This document shows, in pieces, positions 32,974 through 45,255 of a stretch of 64,000 nucleotides of DNA. The notes below the pieces were generated by a model. That model did no database searches. It saw only the letters and a program-made list of their open reading frames with translations, and had not been told where the DNA came from. Every line of letters begins with the position of its first letter. Positions within the stretch are counted from its first letter, which is position 1. A program made the position numbers and the translations under genes. The stretch comes from Oidiodendron maius Zn (Eukaryota; Ascomycota; Leotiomycetes; Myxotrichaceae): contig KN832870.1 in assembly GCA_000827325.1 (NCBI GenBank), positions 744,001 through 808,000 of the forward strand. Direction: 5' to 3'.

Positions 32974-34378
32974 ATGAAGCCTACTTATACAGAAGAAGAT
33001 ATCCAGAGAGCGCTAAATGCGATAGCGAATGGCATGTCACAAAAGAGAGCGGGGTTAGAATTTGGAGTACCACGATCTACACTTCAGCACCATATGAACG
33101 GTCACATTTCGAGGCAAGAGGCTTATATACCTTAGCAGAGGCTTTCTACAGTCCAAGAAGAGCATCTAGCAGAGTGGGTTTTAATCCAGGAAAGCTTAGG
33201 CCTTGCACCTACTCATAGGCAAATCAGAGCCTTTGCAGGGCGAATCCTATAGGCTAGAGGGGATGCAGAACCACTAGGAAAGCGATGGATGGCTGGCTTC
33301 CTACGACGGAATCCTATTCTTAGGACTAAAAAGCAACTTCATATTGATTCTGTACGGTCAATGGTGCTACTATTGAAATTATTAAGAAGTGGTGGCCCAA
33401 ACTCACTATCCCGGCAATTAAGGCTATTAAGCCTGATAATCGTTATAATATGGATGAAGCTGGGATCATAGAAGGTATAGGGGATAATGGGCTAGTTGTA
33501 GGGAGTATCCATAAGCGGTTTATTCAAAAGAAACACCCAGGATCAAAAGCCTGGACCTCCTTTATTGAGTGTATCAGTGCTATAGGCCGAAGCCTAGACC
33601 CCCTAGTTATTTTCAAAGGGAAGTCAGTACAGCAACAATGGTTTAAGACTACCCTAGATGAATTTAAAGGCTGGAAGTTCACCTCAACTGAGAATGGCTG
33701 GACTATAGACGATACAGCCTTAGAGTGGCTACAGAAGGTCTTTATCCTCCAGACGGCACTACATGACCTATCCGAGGCCCGACTACTAGTCTTAGATGGC
33801 CATGGGAGCCATGAGACTATAGAGTTCATGTAGGAGTGCTTCTTATACAATATCCAACTCTTATTCCTCCTACCATATACTTCACATATATTACAGCCAC
33901 TCGATTTAGCTGTATTCTTATCTCTTAAAACATTATACCGTAAACAGGTTGGATTTCTTAGTCTATTAACCGATTCTATACCAATTGGGAAGCGTAATTT
34001 CTTATAGTGCTATTATAAAGCAAGGCTTGATGCTTTAACCGCTAGAAATATTAGGTCAGGATAGCAAGCTACAGGTTTATGGCCTATTAATAGTGTAAAA
34101 CCACTTATAAGCCGATTATTACTTGAGAATAGTAATAACTTAGAAGAGGGATCTAAGAAACGTAAAGCAGAGGAGCCTTTACCTGAATGGAATACAGATC
34201 AATCAACTTTTAAGGTATCTACACTAAAGAAACTTGAGGATATACAAGAACAGGTTTATATAATTTCCCAATTAGGAAAGGCTACTGCATCAACAGCTAG
34301 GGTGCTCTTTCGGAAGGTCTCTAAAGCGGTCAATCAAAGGATTTTGTTATTGCTCAGCATAAGCGTCGAATTCAGCAA
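32974..34378 (+). pseudogene. Fot1-type transposase with stops and frameshifts
   Basis: From the ATG at 32974 (MKPTYTEEDIQRALNAIANG) a psq-type helix-turn-helix is followed by a CENP-B-like DNA-binding region (QEEHLAEWVLIQESLGLAPT). The DDE_1 catalytic residues are visible as YNMDEAGI, LLVLDGHGSHET and LQPLDLAVF. In-frame TAG codons occur near 33129, 33250, 33831, 34004 and 34061, with a frame change near 33350 and another near 34330. In the family several of these positions are Trp or Gln, so RIP-like transitions are likely. The catalytic Asp residues remain. Confidence 0.85.
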
Positions 34379-34610
34379 TTAGAGGCTAGGGTTCAGCAGT
34401 TAGAGCCTAGGAAGCGTAAGAAAGTAAAGACCTCACCAAATTCTAAATTTATAGGGATCGAGGCTATTAAGAAGGCACAAATTAAAGCTAGGGACCGCTA
34501 AATTGAAGAGGAAGACTCTGATACGACTATACAACTTAGTTCTACATTATCTCATATAACTATAAGAGAATAAAAAAGTTATTATAGTTAGAAGTAAGGC
34601 GTATAGAATC

Positions 34611-34660
34611 AAGCGAGGTGCCCACTACAGGGGGGTGCCCACTACTAGGGGGGGGGAACT
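34611..34660 (-). repeat. Right terminal inverted repeat of Fot1-type element
   Basis: Reverse complement of 32826-32874 with one extra G in the homopolymer; followed by TA at 34661-34662. Confidence 0.88.
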
Positions 34661-35518
34661 TATACCCTATCTCAAAAGAGACCTCGTCACTCCAGCAGAC
34701 CTTATTCCAGTCTCGTTTATCCTTTTTTTCATACTGACACTATACTAGACGCTTCTCTCGATACTCTTGTTTCAAGTATGGCTTTGTACAAGGCTTATGC
34801 TTTGATTTGCTATATAATTTGTTGAGCTGGTATAAGGCTTCAAGCATATCTACACATGCGATACAGCTGCCTATTAGGCTGCCCACTGGTGCCTATAGGG
34901 TGACTAAGTGGGAGCCTATTTGGTGACTCAATTGAGTGTATAGTGTTGAGCATAAAAGGCTCTAGTTCTCCTGAATCTCTTCTTACTTTAGTTGTCTCTG
35001 CATCACTCATTATAACACTGAGTTTCACCTTGATTCCTGACTACGACCTGTGCACTATGTGACCTCAGTTCAAGATAATTTAAAGATTTCTCGGACTATA
35101 TTGCGATATGGTTTTACACTAGATTTTGAGGGCGAACTAAGTGCAACTAAGGTGTCTTTTGGGTTCTCAATTGTATACCGTATAAGGGCTCGATTGTCTC
35201 GATCTGATGTTTTCTTGGTAGCCCTATTTCTTGGCTTTGATTTATAGCTAGAATTACCTGAATCGATTCGGTGTTGGATAATATCTCGTACGGTAGAGTA
35301 GGGCACTCCCTCAAGGCGTGAAATTGAAGCGTATGAATGCCCATCGAGGTATCGGGTCCAAACCTGAGCCCTTTGGCCTACCGTAGTCTCTAGACGATTA
35401 GTCTTAGCCACGCGTCCCATAATTATGGAGATTTTAAGTGATTTAATTAATTTTGAGTGTGTAGGTAGGCATAAAAGAGGGGTAGTGGGGCCTTGAAACG
35501 CTAACCGATTTCCCGGAA

Positions 35519-35547
35519 AAATCACGGACAACACCTGGAACCGACTG
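35519..35547 (-). repeat. Right terminal inverted repeat of outer transposon
   Basis: Mirror of 32143-32171, ending CCGACTG and followed by TA at 35548-35549. Confidence 0.9.
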
Positions 35548-38500
35548 TACATATATTGAACGAGGCTCCAGCTTAGACGGGACCAAAAGTCAGTCTATCT
35601 GCTATAATATATAACTGTGTCACTGCGTTTTATCAGCAAACCGCCAGCGTGATCCCAGCTACTACTCAGCTTCCCTACTGAATACACGTTTCCTGGTCCA
35701 CCCTTTCGCTTTGTTACACATTTGTCACAACATCTCCTGTCAAGTAGCTACCCAAGAGCGTTATATAATTTGTACAATGCTGTGGAAAAAAGTACTCTTC
35801 TATTTAAAGAGTTACTTTTAACTACTTTCTTTGCGCCTATAACTAATTCCTATGTTCTAAATATAGCTATAAATAGAATACAAAGAGTGAGGAGCCTCTT
35901 CGAAGCAACCCTAAGGTCTAGCGCTTATACTATAATTATTTTAAAATATGTATTAGTATTTTCATATTAATATGGTAGCCAGTAATATATTAATTACACT
36001 GGATTCTAGATATTATACGATACGGACTCCTCTATATAAGAGAGATCCTCATTAAGAATATTTATAAATCCTTAGTTTTCATGACTTATCTCATTGAGAG
36101 AGGGAATATACCGTCTCGTAATATAAACATAAGTATAAAATCCTAAGCTTCTGCCTGGCGAAACAAACATGTTCAACTCGCAGCACCGACTTTCAAGATT
36201 TTGCTCCGGCCCTGAAGCAAGGTGCCCCCTCCTAGTTGGAACGGCCTAGCAGTATTGTGACTCTCTACAGCCAACATCTTCAGTCTCAAAAAGAAGGAGC
36301 GCCAGTATAGAGGTACTTCAATGACCGTTGATGTCGACAAGAGTAGATCTAACAACTGGCCTTCCGAAGTCAATATACCCCGATGCCTTAACCATCGTAA
36401 CTGTGACTAACTATATCAAGGAAGTTGACTATGTCACTTTCTCCTACCTGCAAGCTATATATATCGCGCTGGAGGTTCGACATCTAATTCCTGTAAACAT
36501 TTCGCCGCCTAATAAATACACCAAGCAGTTCATCTGTAGCTACCCTGCGGAATTCTGACTGGCGATATTCGACGCTGGGAAGCATTAGCTTGCTATGATC
36601 CCACCTAAAAGTATCGTTCGACACGAGGTCATCTAGAAATGACATTGAAAGAATACGTTGCGCCGATACGGCATGGTGATCTATTACAAGGAAAGCGACT
36701 CCATTGTTTTGGGCCCGGATAGAAGTGATGTTTCCGTCCACCTGACATGAGCATGGCTACGCCTCGTTCTGGTGGAAGCTCAATAGCCCTTCCCGATCAT
36801 TGATACCCTCTAACGGGTTGTGATACATCCACATACCGGTTGATCAATTACCCTTTTCAGCCACGTATTGGTGTGGTTACCTTTTTCGGACAGCTGGTAT
36901 GTGGATATAACTAGCGCCTTTACGGCTAGTATAGCCTCCATTTACCTGATATCTTATGTAGGCTCCTAATAGCCCTGAATCTAATGATTATAACGCCTAC
37001 CTAATTGAACTACTTCCCAGGTGGTGAACTTGGTGTGGATGTATAACGACCCCACTCTAACGTATCGACAGTATTAAAACCCCTTATCTGAACTGCCCGA
37101 CATTGTAGCCTTTAACAATAATCTCTTAGGAACATATTGGCCTGGATGCTTTTTAATGGTTCATATTATACACTGGCTTATGAAGACCATGACGTATAAA
37201 TGGCTGTATAAGATCGGAGTACATGGATTATGATCTTTGCGGATGGTAGGCCGCCTCCGCGCCAACTAAGTTTGGGTGGCCAACTAAAGCCCTCAGGGGG
37301 TTCGACCCAGGGCCAAAGCCCGCCTCACGCAACGATTAACGGCGTCGAGAATAACAGATGCAGGAGGAAGGTGTCATCGTCAGATACGTGGTGGCAATGC
37401 CTGCATAATATTATACCACTCAGAGCGATGTACAGTACACATCACAGGAGTGTTTTGCTAATTCTGTGGAATGCTTCACATTGAGATAATTTCTGTCTGG
37501 GAGCCTCATTATAAAAGTTGATTTAGATGTCTATCTGATGACGTTACAAAATCGCGCTTTTATGGAACTTATGCCATTCCTCTCACGCATATTGAAAGTA
37601 TATCCGAGTCTGTCAGAGATTGCTTTATATAATTGATACCCAATCCGGTGGATTGAAGCCCAACCCTAGAAGCATATAAACCCCTAAGCCAGAGGGTTAT
37701 ATCCTTAATCAATTGAAGCACCTATGCGCCCTTTACAGCTGTATTTACGTGCCCCTTTACGGTTCATTGTTCTGCCTGTATAATCCGTAGGGATATTACC
37801 GATACGTTGTAGTTATAGCCGTATTAAGTTTAGCGCTGCATTGCTCGTAAACCTGACAGAGTCTAGTTTTCTTCCTCTCCACGTGTCTAATTCGGCGGCG
37901 TGGAGAGAATAACATTGGTTCCCATTCCACAGTCACTTTATTCCAACTGGCTGTTCCATAAGAAGAGTGGGGGTCGCTTTCAACATCAAACAAGGATCAA
38001 CTGGAATATGATTAGTTGGACATCAATCGGACCTAAGCCCCGGGATCTGACGGAGGTTAGCTCCGTTCATTTTTCAGATGTGCAACAAAGATGCAACTTT
38101 TGAGAGAGGTTAGATTGTATGCGTGAGGGTAGGATAGCCGTGGAAAATATGTGATACAAAGGGGCTGGGAAGGAGCGAATACGATGATCGTATTTGATAG
38201 TTGATGTGAGAATCACGTGTGATCTTGGCTGTGGTTTTGACGTCGAATTAATGCACTTTTCTTAGGTGATCCAATTATACGTAAGTATCGCTGCATTTCC
38301 TTGTTCTCGATTTCGATCTGGCTATCGGTTACGGATTGGCGCTTCGGCCATCGAGATACTTTGACGGCGGCAGATTTACTCCGACCTTGATCTATTTCTG
38401 ATCACGGATCACCCCACGATAAGGCAGAATTGTATTGAGATGTGTCTGAGTATCATTGTCCACTTCGTGGATTAGAAGGTGTACTGCAGTATTCTCAACA

Positions 38501-41394
38501 CCATCTGTCTCCTTATACCTAACCTTCCCGCCTTGGCCAGCAGGCGGACGAGATCTCCCGGACAGGTTGGTTTTTAGCAGAAGCACCCTAGCGAGATCTA
38601 GTAGCTCATCGCTGGCACACTTGGGTATCTTCCTACCGTCTGTCGAGGATAGTACGGCAGAGAAACAGTCTGTTTACAATGCTTCCGGTCATCGCAGGGG
38701 CATCTTGAAGGATAATATGAGTTAGAAGAGCTCTCGTAAGGGGCTAAGAGAAGCTAGTGTCGAGATATTCATCCCAGGAGAATCCTTATATGATTAGGGT
38801 TATACTGCGAGTCTCGCCCGCGGTCTAGAATAGAGCAGAAAGGGAAAGGGGATAAGGAGAGCAGTCGTAGTTAAATATTTGGATAGTTTTCAGAGGCTAA
38901 GAGAACTTATCTGGTGAGTCATTATGATGTGGTTGGGAGAATTTGATTGTCTGCTTGAGTCCTCATCCCCCCGAAGCGAGAAACTAGATTCGAAATAGAC
39001 GCAGTGGCTTGGGACTGCCATAATGACGAGGGCAGTACAAGCACGGAAGTTTTGTGTCTGCAGGGTTGAATAAACGGGGGAAGATCAATCTCTGGTGGTT
39101 GAGGGTGCGCTTGAGTTACTCCACGGGACAGGATGATTGAAGGGGGGCATGTACAGTACATGTATCCGCAAGGCATACCCCGTGGTATTGTAGCACGGTC
39201 CGGCATGCAGTACGAAGTGAGCACTATAGCGTTGTGTCATTCAAAAGTGACTGAGATCCCCTAAGGCGAGCCTCAGCATCATTCTGCTTTATGTTGGTCA
39301 CATGCATATGGTTATCTGTAGTAGGTGCTGCGCAAGTTTATGGAGGTATTACCAGATACGCTTGGCGGGAGATTGTAGAGCTTCATTGGGCAGCACCACG
39401 CAGAGGCAAGGATGCACAGTGTATGGTAAGGTGATAGGACCCCTCCAGTTAAGAGATGCTTGTGTCTATTACTTTGCGTCGGGCGCAGTTTGGCTCCGCC
39501 ATCCCTGTCAGAGCCAAGCGGCCTGGGCCCAAATGGAAGACATTGAGTCGAAATTCCCTGGCGCCTTCTCTTTATTCCTTCCGGAGCACAAGGAAACTAG
39601 TCACTCGTACCTCTTCAGTCCCTTGGGTAGAGCTCGTATTCCGCATCCAATGGCCGTCCTGGGATAGAATCACGCGGCCTTTATGCGCATAGAGCCAGCC
39701 CTACACTATCGAAAGCCTTTGTCGCACGAGGGGTTTTCTCGCAACTGTCCATGCATCCATGTCAACGAAGAATTTCATCCTGGTGAGGCTAATAATACAA
39801 CCCCTTTTTCGAGTCGTGGGGAGGTGCTGCTGGCTCGCTTAGCGTCCCGCATTCGGCGAGTTTAAAGCATTGCTCTATATTAATCGGAAGTAATCGGGCA
39901 CCTCAGTTGGGGGTATGTCCTCGATTTTACCAATGAACATTTCCGCAGTGCTTTCAGTATTAGTTACGACAGTCTCAAGAGACTTTTGATGTTCACACAG
40001 CCGTTGTTTTGTCGTTGCATTCTGTGAAGGATATTTGGGGATTGGTCCGCGCAGATGATTAGATTATCCGGTAGCGCGTACAACGTAAATAGTGTCGTGA
40101 TATATAACCTATAACCTTAGACAAGACAATAACAACAATTCCACACCATATCACGATGAACCAGCCCACCCTGTAACCTCTAACACATTCTGTTCTGGTG
40201 TCATTATCGCGGATCTCGATGGGGTGAGTAAGAGTTTTGATGTCAGTGAGGAGGTGACTTTGTTTGACGATCACCATGTTTGTTGTTGGTTTTGGTGTGG
40301 AATCACTTATTTTCACTGAGTGAGGTATCTAGAAGACAGCCTGTTTATGTTAGTACATTTTTGCTGGCAGTCATGTTTACGATCCCGAGGGCTGTGTCGA
40401 ACATTGGGGCCATTAATGGGATTGCATTCAACGCGCCAATGGTTCTCGTGGGAAGTATGTCTAGCAGATCTCTAGATAGTTGAGGAGAGGGGAGTACCTA
40501 TGGCTGCTTTCTCCACTGCGCTGTTTGTTGCTGGGTTTAGTTTTGCTCTACCACTAGGCCAATAATTACATTGGCGTGCATCCCTTTTATCCCTATAACG
40601 GGTGTCCATCTGTAGCTAGTTTTCGCCGACATCTCTCGAGTCGATTCTTGTAAAATTCATGCCGCATCGGCTTTGACGGTAAAGACATCCAATCGTTCAT
40701 TATGACGTGCAGGGGCAGTCCTTTGCACTATCCAGTTGTACCATCGACTCGGTTATGAATGGGTAGGAAGTTTACTCATCTTCATGTCATTGGCGTGCTG
40801 CGGAATTCCTTTGCTTTTGTTTTTCAAAGGCAAGAAAGTAAGGAAATTCTCGAGATTTGTATGCGGGTGATGAGGAGAGCACACTAGATAAAGAAGGCTA
40901 CTAGAAGTGGCGGGGCGAAGATAACAAAACAAACGGCCAAACGGGCCGATATATAGAGGCTGAAAGGTGTGGAAGGCGTTTAGCTTGTATTAGAGGATAC
41001 GGTATATTAGAAAATAGTTTCAATCATGCTATCTCCTAGTCTAGCATGCGACAATCCTAGAAGCTGCGGAGAAGCTCTGGATACTTCGCAAAGAATTGGT
41101 TGAAGGTCATTTGTTGCCCCTCAATTTCGCACCAAAGCTGTATAAGACGTTGTACTATAATAAAGCACCGATAGTCGTGTTTATATAATGCCGTATATAT
41201 ATTGCCTATTTGGATACGGTCCCAGTTTGTCAATGATGAATCTTAATTGTAAGCCAGATATTCGAAATCGCAAAATCCAGTTTTGATACCATATCTAGCA
41301 ATCCGACAAATATCTGGCATTATCAAGTAAATGGCGACTATCACTCAATCAAACCCAAATATGCCGCAATCTGTACTCTGCCAAAAAGCTTCTC
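35548..41394. other. About 5.8 kb without recognisable genes
   Basis: Only short open frames are present. The first kilobase is AT-rich (RIP-like). The middle (36.3-39.8 kb) is of more normal composition, with frames such as 36484-36741 minus and 39302-39667 plus that match nothing I know. It could contain further decayed elements that only a database search would show. Confidence 0.5.
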
Positions 41395-41943
41395 CTACCC
41401 ACCCAGGTTCCAATCTCTCTTTATAATATTCGATCCGTATTCTGCTACTGCATAGACTGTTGACTGGGTATTTCCACGCGAATGTAGCGGAGATATAGTT
41501 GGAAATATACTTGCATCCACATTCCACGGATTTGATGTTCCATACACTTTCAGGTTCGAATCCACCACGCCACTTTTCTCTCGAGGCTGCATCGCACATG
41601 TGCTAATTGGGTAGTATTGGGTTGTAAGGGTTTCCTTAATCAAAGTTCTTATTGCATCCAACGATGGTGAGCTTGGAAAGTTCGGAGGAATTGTTCGACT
41701 AATGGATTCATACAATACTGATAATATTACTGTTAGGGATTTCATCTTAAACAAGTTGGACATTTCTATATATTCGTCAGATCTATCAGTTTGTCGTACT
41801 TCTTTTCCGTACGTGTAGAAAATGTCTACTATTGCTTGTGAATGGAACACTGTATTGTATGAAACAGAATTATTTGCTGATGATGCAACACAAAAGTTTA
41901 GGATTCGCAGGAGATGAAGCAATTGTGAAAAAAAAAAACGCAA
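41395..41943 (-). pseudogene. GMC oxidoreductase C-terminal relic
   Basis: The 3' half of the 182-codon frame matches the C-terminal domain of FAD-dependent GMC oxidoreductases (aryl-alcohol/choline/glucose oxidase family): TTQYYPISTCAMQPREKSG, VVDSNLKVYGTSN, then VDASIFPTI and RGNTQSTVYAVAE. The catalytic signature HPxGTCxM has become YPISTCAM, losing the His and Gly. The FAD-binding N-terminal two thirds of a normal enzyme of about 600 residues are missing. It is therefore a fragment that cannot work as a GMC enzyme. Confidence 0.75.
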
Positions 41944-41974
41944 TCCCTAGATGCGAGTAGACTACAGGAAATAC

Positions 41975-42640
41975 GGACTGCAAATTTCCTGTGCAGTAAG
42001 CTATGCCCTATCAAAGGCCGTTAACATCTCCCCTGGTAATGGTCCCTTTTCAAAATTCTCTAGATTATCCTCCAGCTGTGCGACACTACTAGCACCAATA
42101 ATAATAGCATCCCCATATTACTTTTTAATCAGTGAATGATGGTTGCTCCCGCATAAGGCTGCTTCAGCAGTTGTCAACCCTAGTTTTTTAGCTTCCAACC
42201 GTACGATATATAGCGCATCAAAATAAGCCTGGTTACAATATCTCCTCCTATAGTATGCACCCTGATTCCTCTTCGGATCATATCTGCTTCCTTCTTCGTG
42301 TTCCACCGTCTCTCTCTTGTAGTGATCAGTTAATAACCCTTCCGCAAGAGGATTATATTCGTACAAAGCAATGCCGTATTTTCTTAGACAAGGAAACAGC
42401 TCAAGCTCCGCAGCACGATGTAGCGCGTTATAGACGCTTTGGTAGACATCGGGTTTCTTCCATGCATTCCGGATGCAAATTTCGCTGATCTGGGAAACCT
42501 CCTCTGCAATATAGTTACTGATGCCGAAGCGTCTGAAATAGCCCTCGTTGTACAAGTTATTAACTTATCGCAGTGTCTCTGCATACGGCGTGTTACGGTC
42601 CGGCGCGTGAAGATACTACATATCGATCTGAAACATGCGT
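41975..42640 (-). pseudogene. Aldo-keto reductase (AKR7-like) pseudogene
   Basis: Minus-strand reading gives the AKR7/aflatoxin-aldehyde-reductase-like order: YLHAPDRNTPYAETLR, YNEGYFRRFGISNYIAEEV, KPDVYQSVYNALHRAAE, ELFPCLRKYGIALYEYNPLA, SNHHSLIKK and then YGDAIIIGASSVAQLEDNLE. Stops interrupt it at LR*VNN near 42563 and right after SLIKK at 42118. The N-terminal quarter with the catalytic Tyr/Lys region is missing. It lies head-to-tail with the GMC relic on the same strand, suggesting that the two genes decayed together. Confidence 0.75.
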
Positions 42641-45255
42641 AAGCAAAGTTATTGTGTATAAGGGATTCACAGTTTAGACCTTGTCGGCTTGGCCTATGAG
42701 ACTAGTGATCACGCGGAATTAATACTGTAACTTGGTCGCGGACACTCAAAGTAATGGATACTTGACAAAACCTGCTCTTATTTTACCATAGGGATCGGAA
42801 GTATACCCAGTAGAGCTCTATGGTTAGAGAGTCTATAAAGTTTGTAGATCAGAATCTAGAGTCATAATTAGGAAACCTAGAATACCATAAAGATGAAACG
42901 ATGCACGTTGTAGAACATGCCTCTCGTACTTTCCTAGAGAGTCAATAAATCAAGTGGTTTAGTTCCAAGGTTAAGTTGATATTTAATATAGTTTGCTTTT
43001 GGCTTATTTGATATGTATGGGATTAGCAGGGTTCCAATATTGTATACTGATATAGATCGCCTACTAATTGAGTACATTGTGGTATGGGATATCTATAATT
43101 TAGTGCTTCTATGACATGGTAAGGTAATTATAGCCGTCCATACTGTGCCGTTAATACTCTTGAATACAAGAGACATATAGCGATGCAAGGAATGAAACAT
43201 AGATATTCGGCCTACTACTAACTACAATTTGTTGAATAGTATTTGTCGTCCATCCCGCAATAGTTCACTTATATCCACTGTGTCAAGAACATCATGCACT
43301 CTCGGGTCCCCCTGGGTCGGTTTTCTTTGATCTCCAAGATGCAACGTTTTCTTTCGTTTGCAGGATCATAGCTAAAACTTGAGCCTTATTCATTCAACTA
43401 TCTGACCTATTTGAACTAGTTGCGTTATAACCCAATTCGGCATCGTGTCAGATGTTCAGTACTACTCATCGATGCCTGGACAAATAAAGGCCAAATCAAC
43501 TGGCCACAGGCAGCTTTTCGATCGCATAGAGAGTTTTGAGAGCTGTTATTAAACCAAGGAAGAATGATACCGTGGCACAGTTGTGGCTTAATCTTGAGGG
43601 TGTTTGGGATCGCCTACGTGACTCAATCATGAATTTAGTAGGAAGATATCAGGAAATGTTCCCAAATCATAGTTTAGATCTATAATTGTCGACTCACTTA
43701 CACCGGCCGAAAATGTGCCAATTATAAGGGACCGAGAGATCGAGTGATACCACGAGTTGCGGTGAGATGTTTACAACACCTATAAGCTGTGTGAATGCAG
43801 TTAAGAAATTATTATCAGAGCAGGACGGACTGATCGTCCGACAACAGTCAGCGATCACATCGGCCACTAATAAGAGAGCACTAATTATGCGCTATATAAT
43901 AATTGGAGTGGACCTTAATTTCTTATTGCAAGCTAACTCCAAGCCAATGAAATCGATCTCTCCATTAGGAGATAACATATCAGGTGGAGAGAAAGGAAAT
44001 GAAGATTGTCGGGCCCTGATACATCGATAGTAGACTCCCTCTCTCAATCGGTTCTAGGTTCATATGGGCCTGGTGGCTATTATGACGCCTGGATAGCCCT
44101 GAATTAGCTATATATGGTCGTACAACTATAACGTTAAGTTGCCCAGCAGAATTTAGTCCTAACCAGTATGTGCAGCCATTCCCGTCCCCATTAGAAAATT
44201 CTTTCAGCATATTGCACCCGACAGGGTATAAAGTGTGTAAGATGATAAAATTAGCTCGCGTTTCCTTCTCAACCAACATTCTCATCTGATTTGAGGCAAT
44301 ATTCCTACTCAGTCTCGAATAATAAACTCTTGGTTCAACCAGTCTCTTGTTCGTACTTTCATTCGAATCAGTTAACGCTGAGCTATACATTGGCCTTGAA
44401 TTCAATCCTCTCTAGAAGCCGAGTCAACTAGCTTAAATGTCTTTGTATTGTAATTGTTTTGCGTTGTATGGTATAACTCTGACCATCAACCCATGAGAGA
44501 TCTCGCGGCCTGCGGTAAGGAGTGTGGAAACTGTATAAACTAAGATGTTTAGAGAGTGCTACGGGTGCAGTGGGCCGGTAATATAAATTCGCGATCGATT
44601 ACAGGTTGTCTCCGCCGGCTCTACAGTTATTGAAGTTGAGCAAAATAAAGGCAATGAGACTCATATAGGGCAGGATATACTTGCCGTATCTACAGTACTT
44701 CTGCATAGTGAGATATTTCACTGTCCCATGGATAAATTAAAAGGGTAACTGATCTTTTTAGCAATGCCCATGATCAAGTTAGTGCTCGCTGCCCTGCCGG
44801 GACGGAATGGGATAGGGCGCCACTTTTCAAAACTCCAAGTGTGACCTAGGTCAGCTTCTCGATGAAGTCGTTCTCCTATATTCTAACGGATGACAGCCTA
44901 GTTTTCCGTCATTTTAGATATATTTGGCACAGCCAAAGAGCGGTACCAGGCGATCGGTCGCGTACGTTAGGCTCAGCCTGCAGTATTCTGCCACCATGGC
45001 CCGCCACTCATAGAAGACTGCGAAGGTCAGGGTGGTCGAGGAACATGGTTCAACCATTGACACAGGGTAATTATATCTGGAGGGGCAATCAGGCAAGGGA
45101 ACGCAACTCGCACTTAGCAAAAATGCGACTTGAGTTCTATTAAAGCTATATTTCGATGACTAGAATAGAGTGTCTTGACTAAAGCAATGAAACTTCGTAA
45201 AGCGATGCCCCGCATCTACGTCTTATCCCAATATTGTACTGCTATGGGGTTTATT
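42641..45255. other. AT-rich intergenic DNA
   Basis: No gene recognised. A 141-codon minus-strand frame at 43980-44405 and an 87-codon plus-strand frame at 43767-44030 have no family features. Confidence 0.45.

Larger units (their letters stand above)
32826..34660 (+). mobile_element. pogo/Fot1-type DNA transposon nested in the Tc1 element
   Basis: Terminal inverted repeats of 49 bp (32826-32874) and 50 bp (34611-34660) begin AGTTCCCCCC. They differ by one base in the C/G run and contain two internal AGTGGGCACC copies. TA flanks both ends. The 1835-bp length and DDD-type transposase fit the fungal Fot1 group. The orientation is opposite to that of the host transposon. Multiple TAG codons make it inactive. 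Confidence 0.9.
32262..35420 (-). pseudogene. Tc1-type transposase split by nested insertion
   Basis: The N-terminal part starts at the ATG at 35420 (MGRVAKTNRLETTVGQRAQV) and carries a helix-turn-helix (SISRLEGVPYSTVRDII). The region carrying the first catalytic Asp (WNKVCWSDEVSFEIG) follows near 34690. The Fot1-type element then cuts the frame. The rest resumes beyond it with VFIKKRGTITVKEYM, the second Asp in EDNIPWYKANIVRDFL and the Glu in SLDLLPIENLW, ending at 32262. Several stops (for example after VRDFL and within VKFYQ*LPQ) show decay beyond the insertion. About 200 bp near 34850-35060 do not match a transposase and may be a further insertion. Confidence 0.8.
32143..35547 (-). mobile_element. 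Tc1/mariner DNA transposon, interrupted by Fot1 element
   Basis: Perfect 29-bp terminal inverted repeats (starting CAGTCGGTTCCAGG) at 32143-32171 and 35519-35547 are flanked by TA on both sides, the target duplication typical of this superfamily. Removing the nested 1835-bp element and its duplicated TA leaves about 1.57 kb, the usual size. The transposase reads on the minus strand and is broken. The arrangement shows that this element inserted first and the Fot1-like element second. Confidence 0.88.

Noticed and set aside
37285-37320. GGTTCGACCC in a GC-rich stretch, tRNA-like
   Set aside because: No cloverleaf could be folded around it by eye.
41545-41565. GGTTCGAATCC resembling a tRNA B box
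   Set aside because: It lies in the GMC oxidoreductase relic (codons for VDSNL); no A box, anticodon arm or acceptor stem fits around it.
43980-44405. 141-codon minus-strand frame
   Set aside because: No domain, signal or conserved-looking block was seen; the surroundings are AT-rich non-coding DNA.
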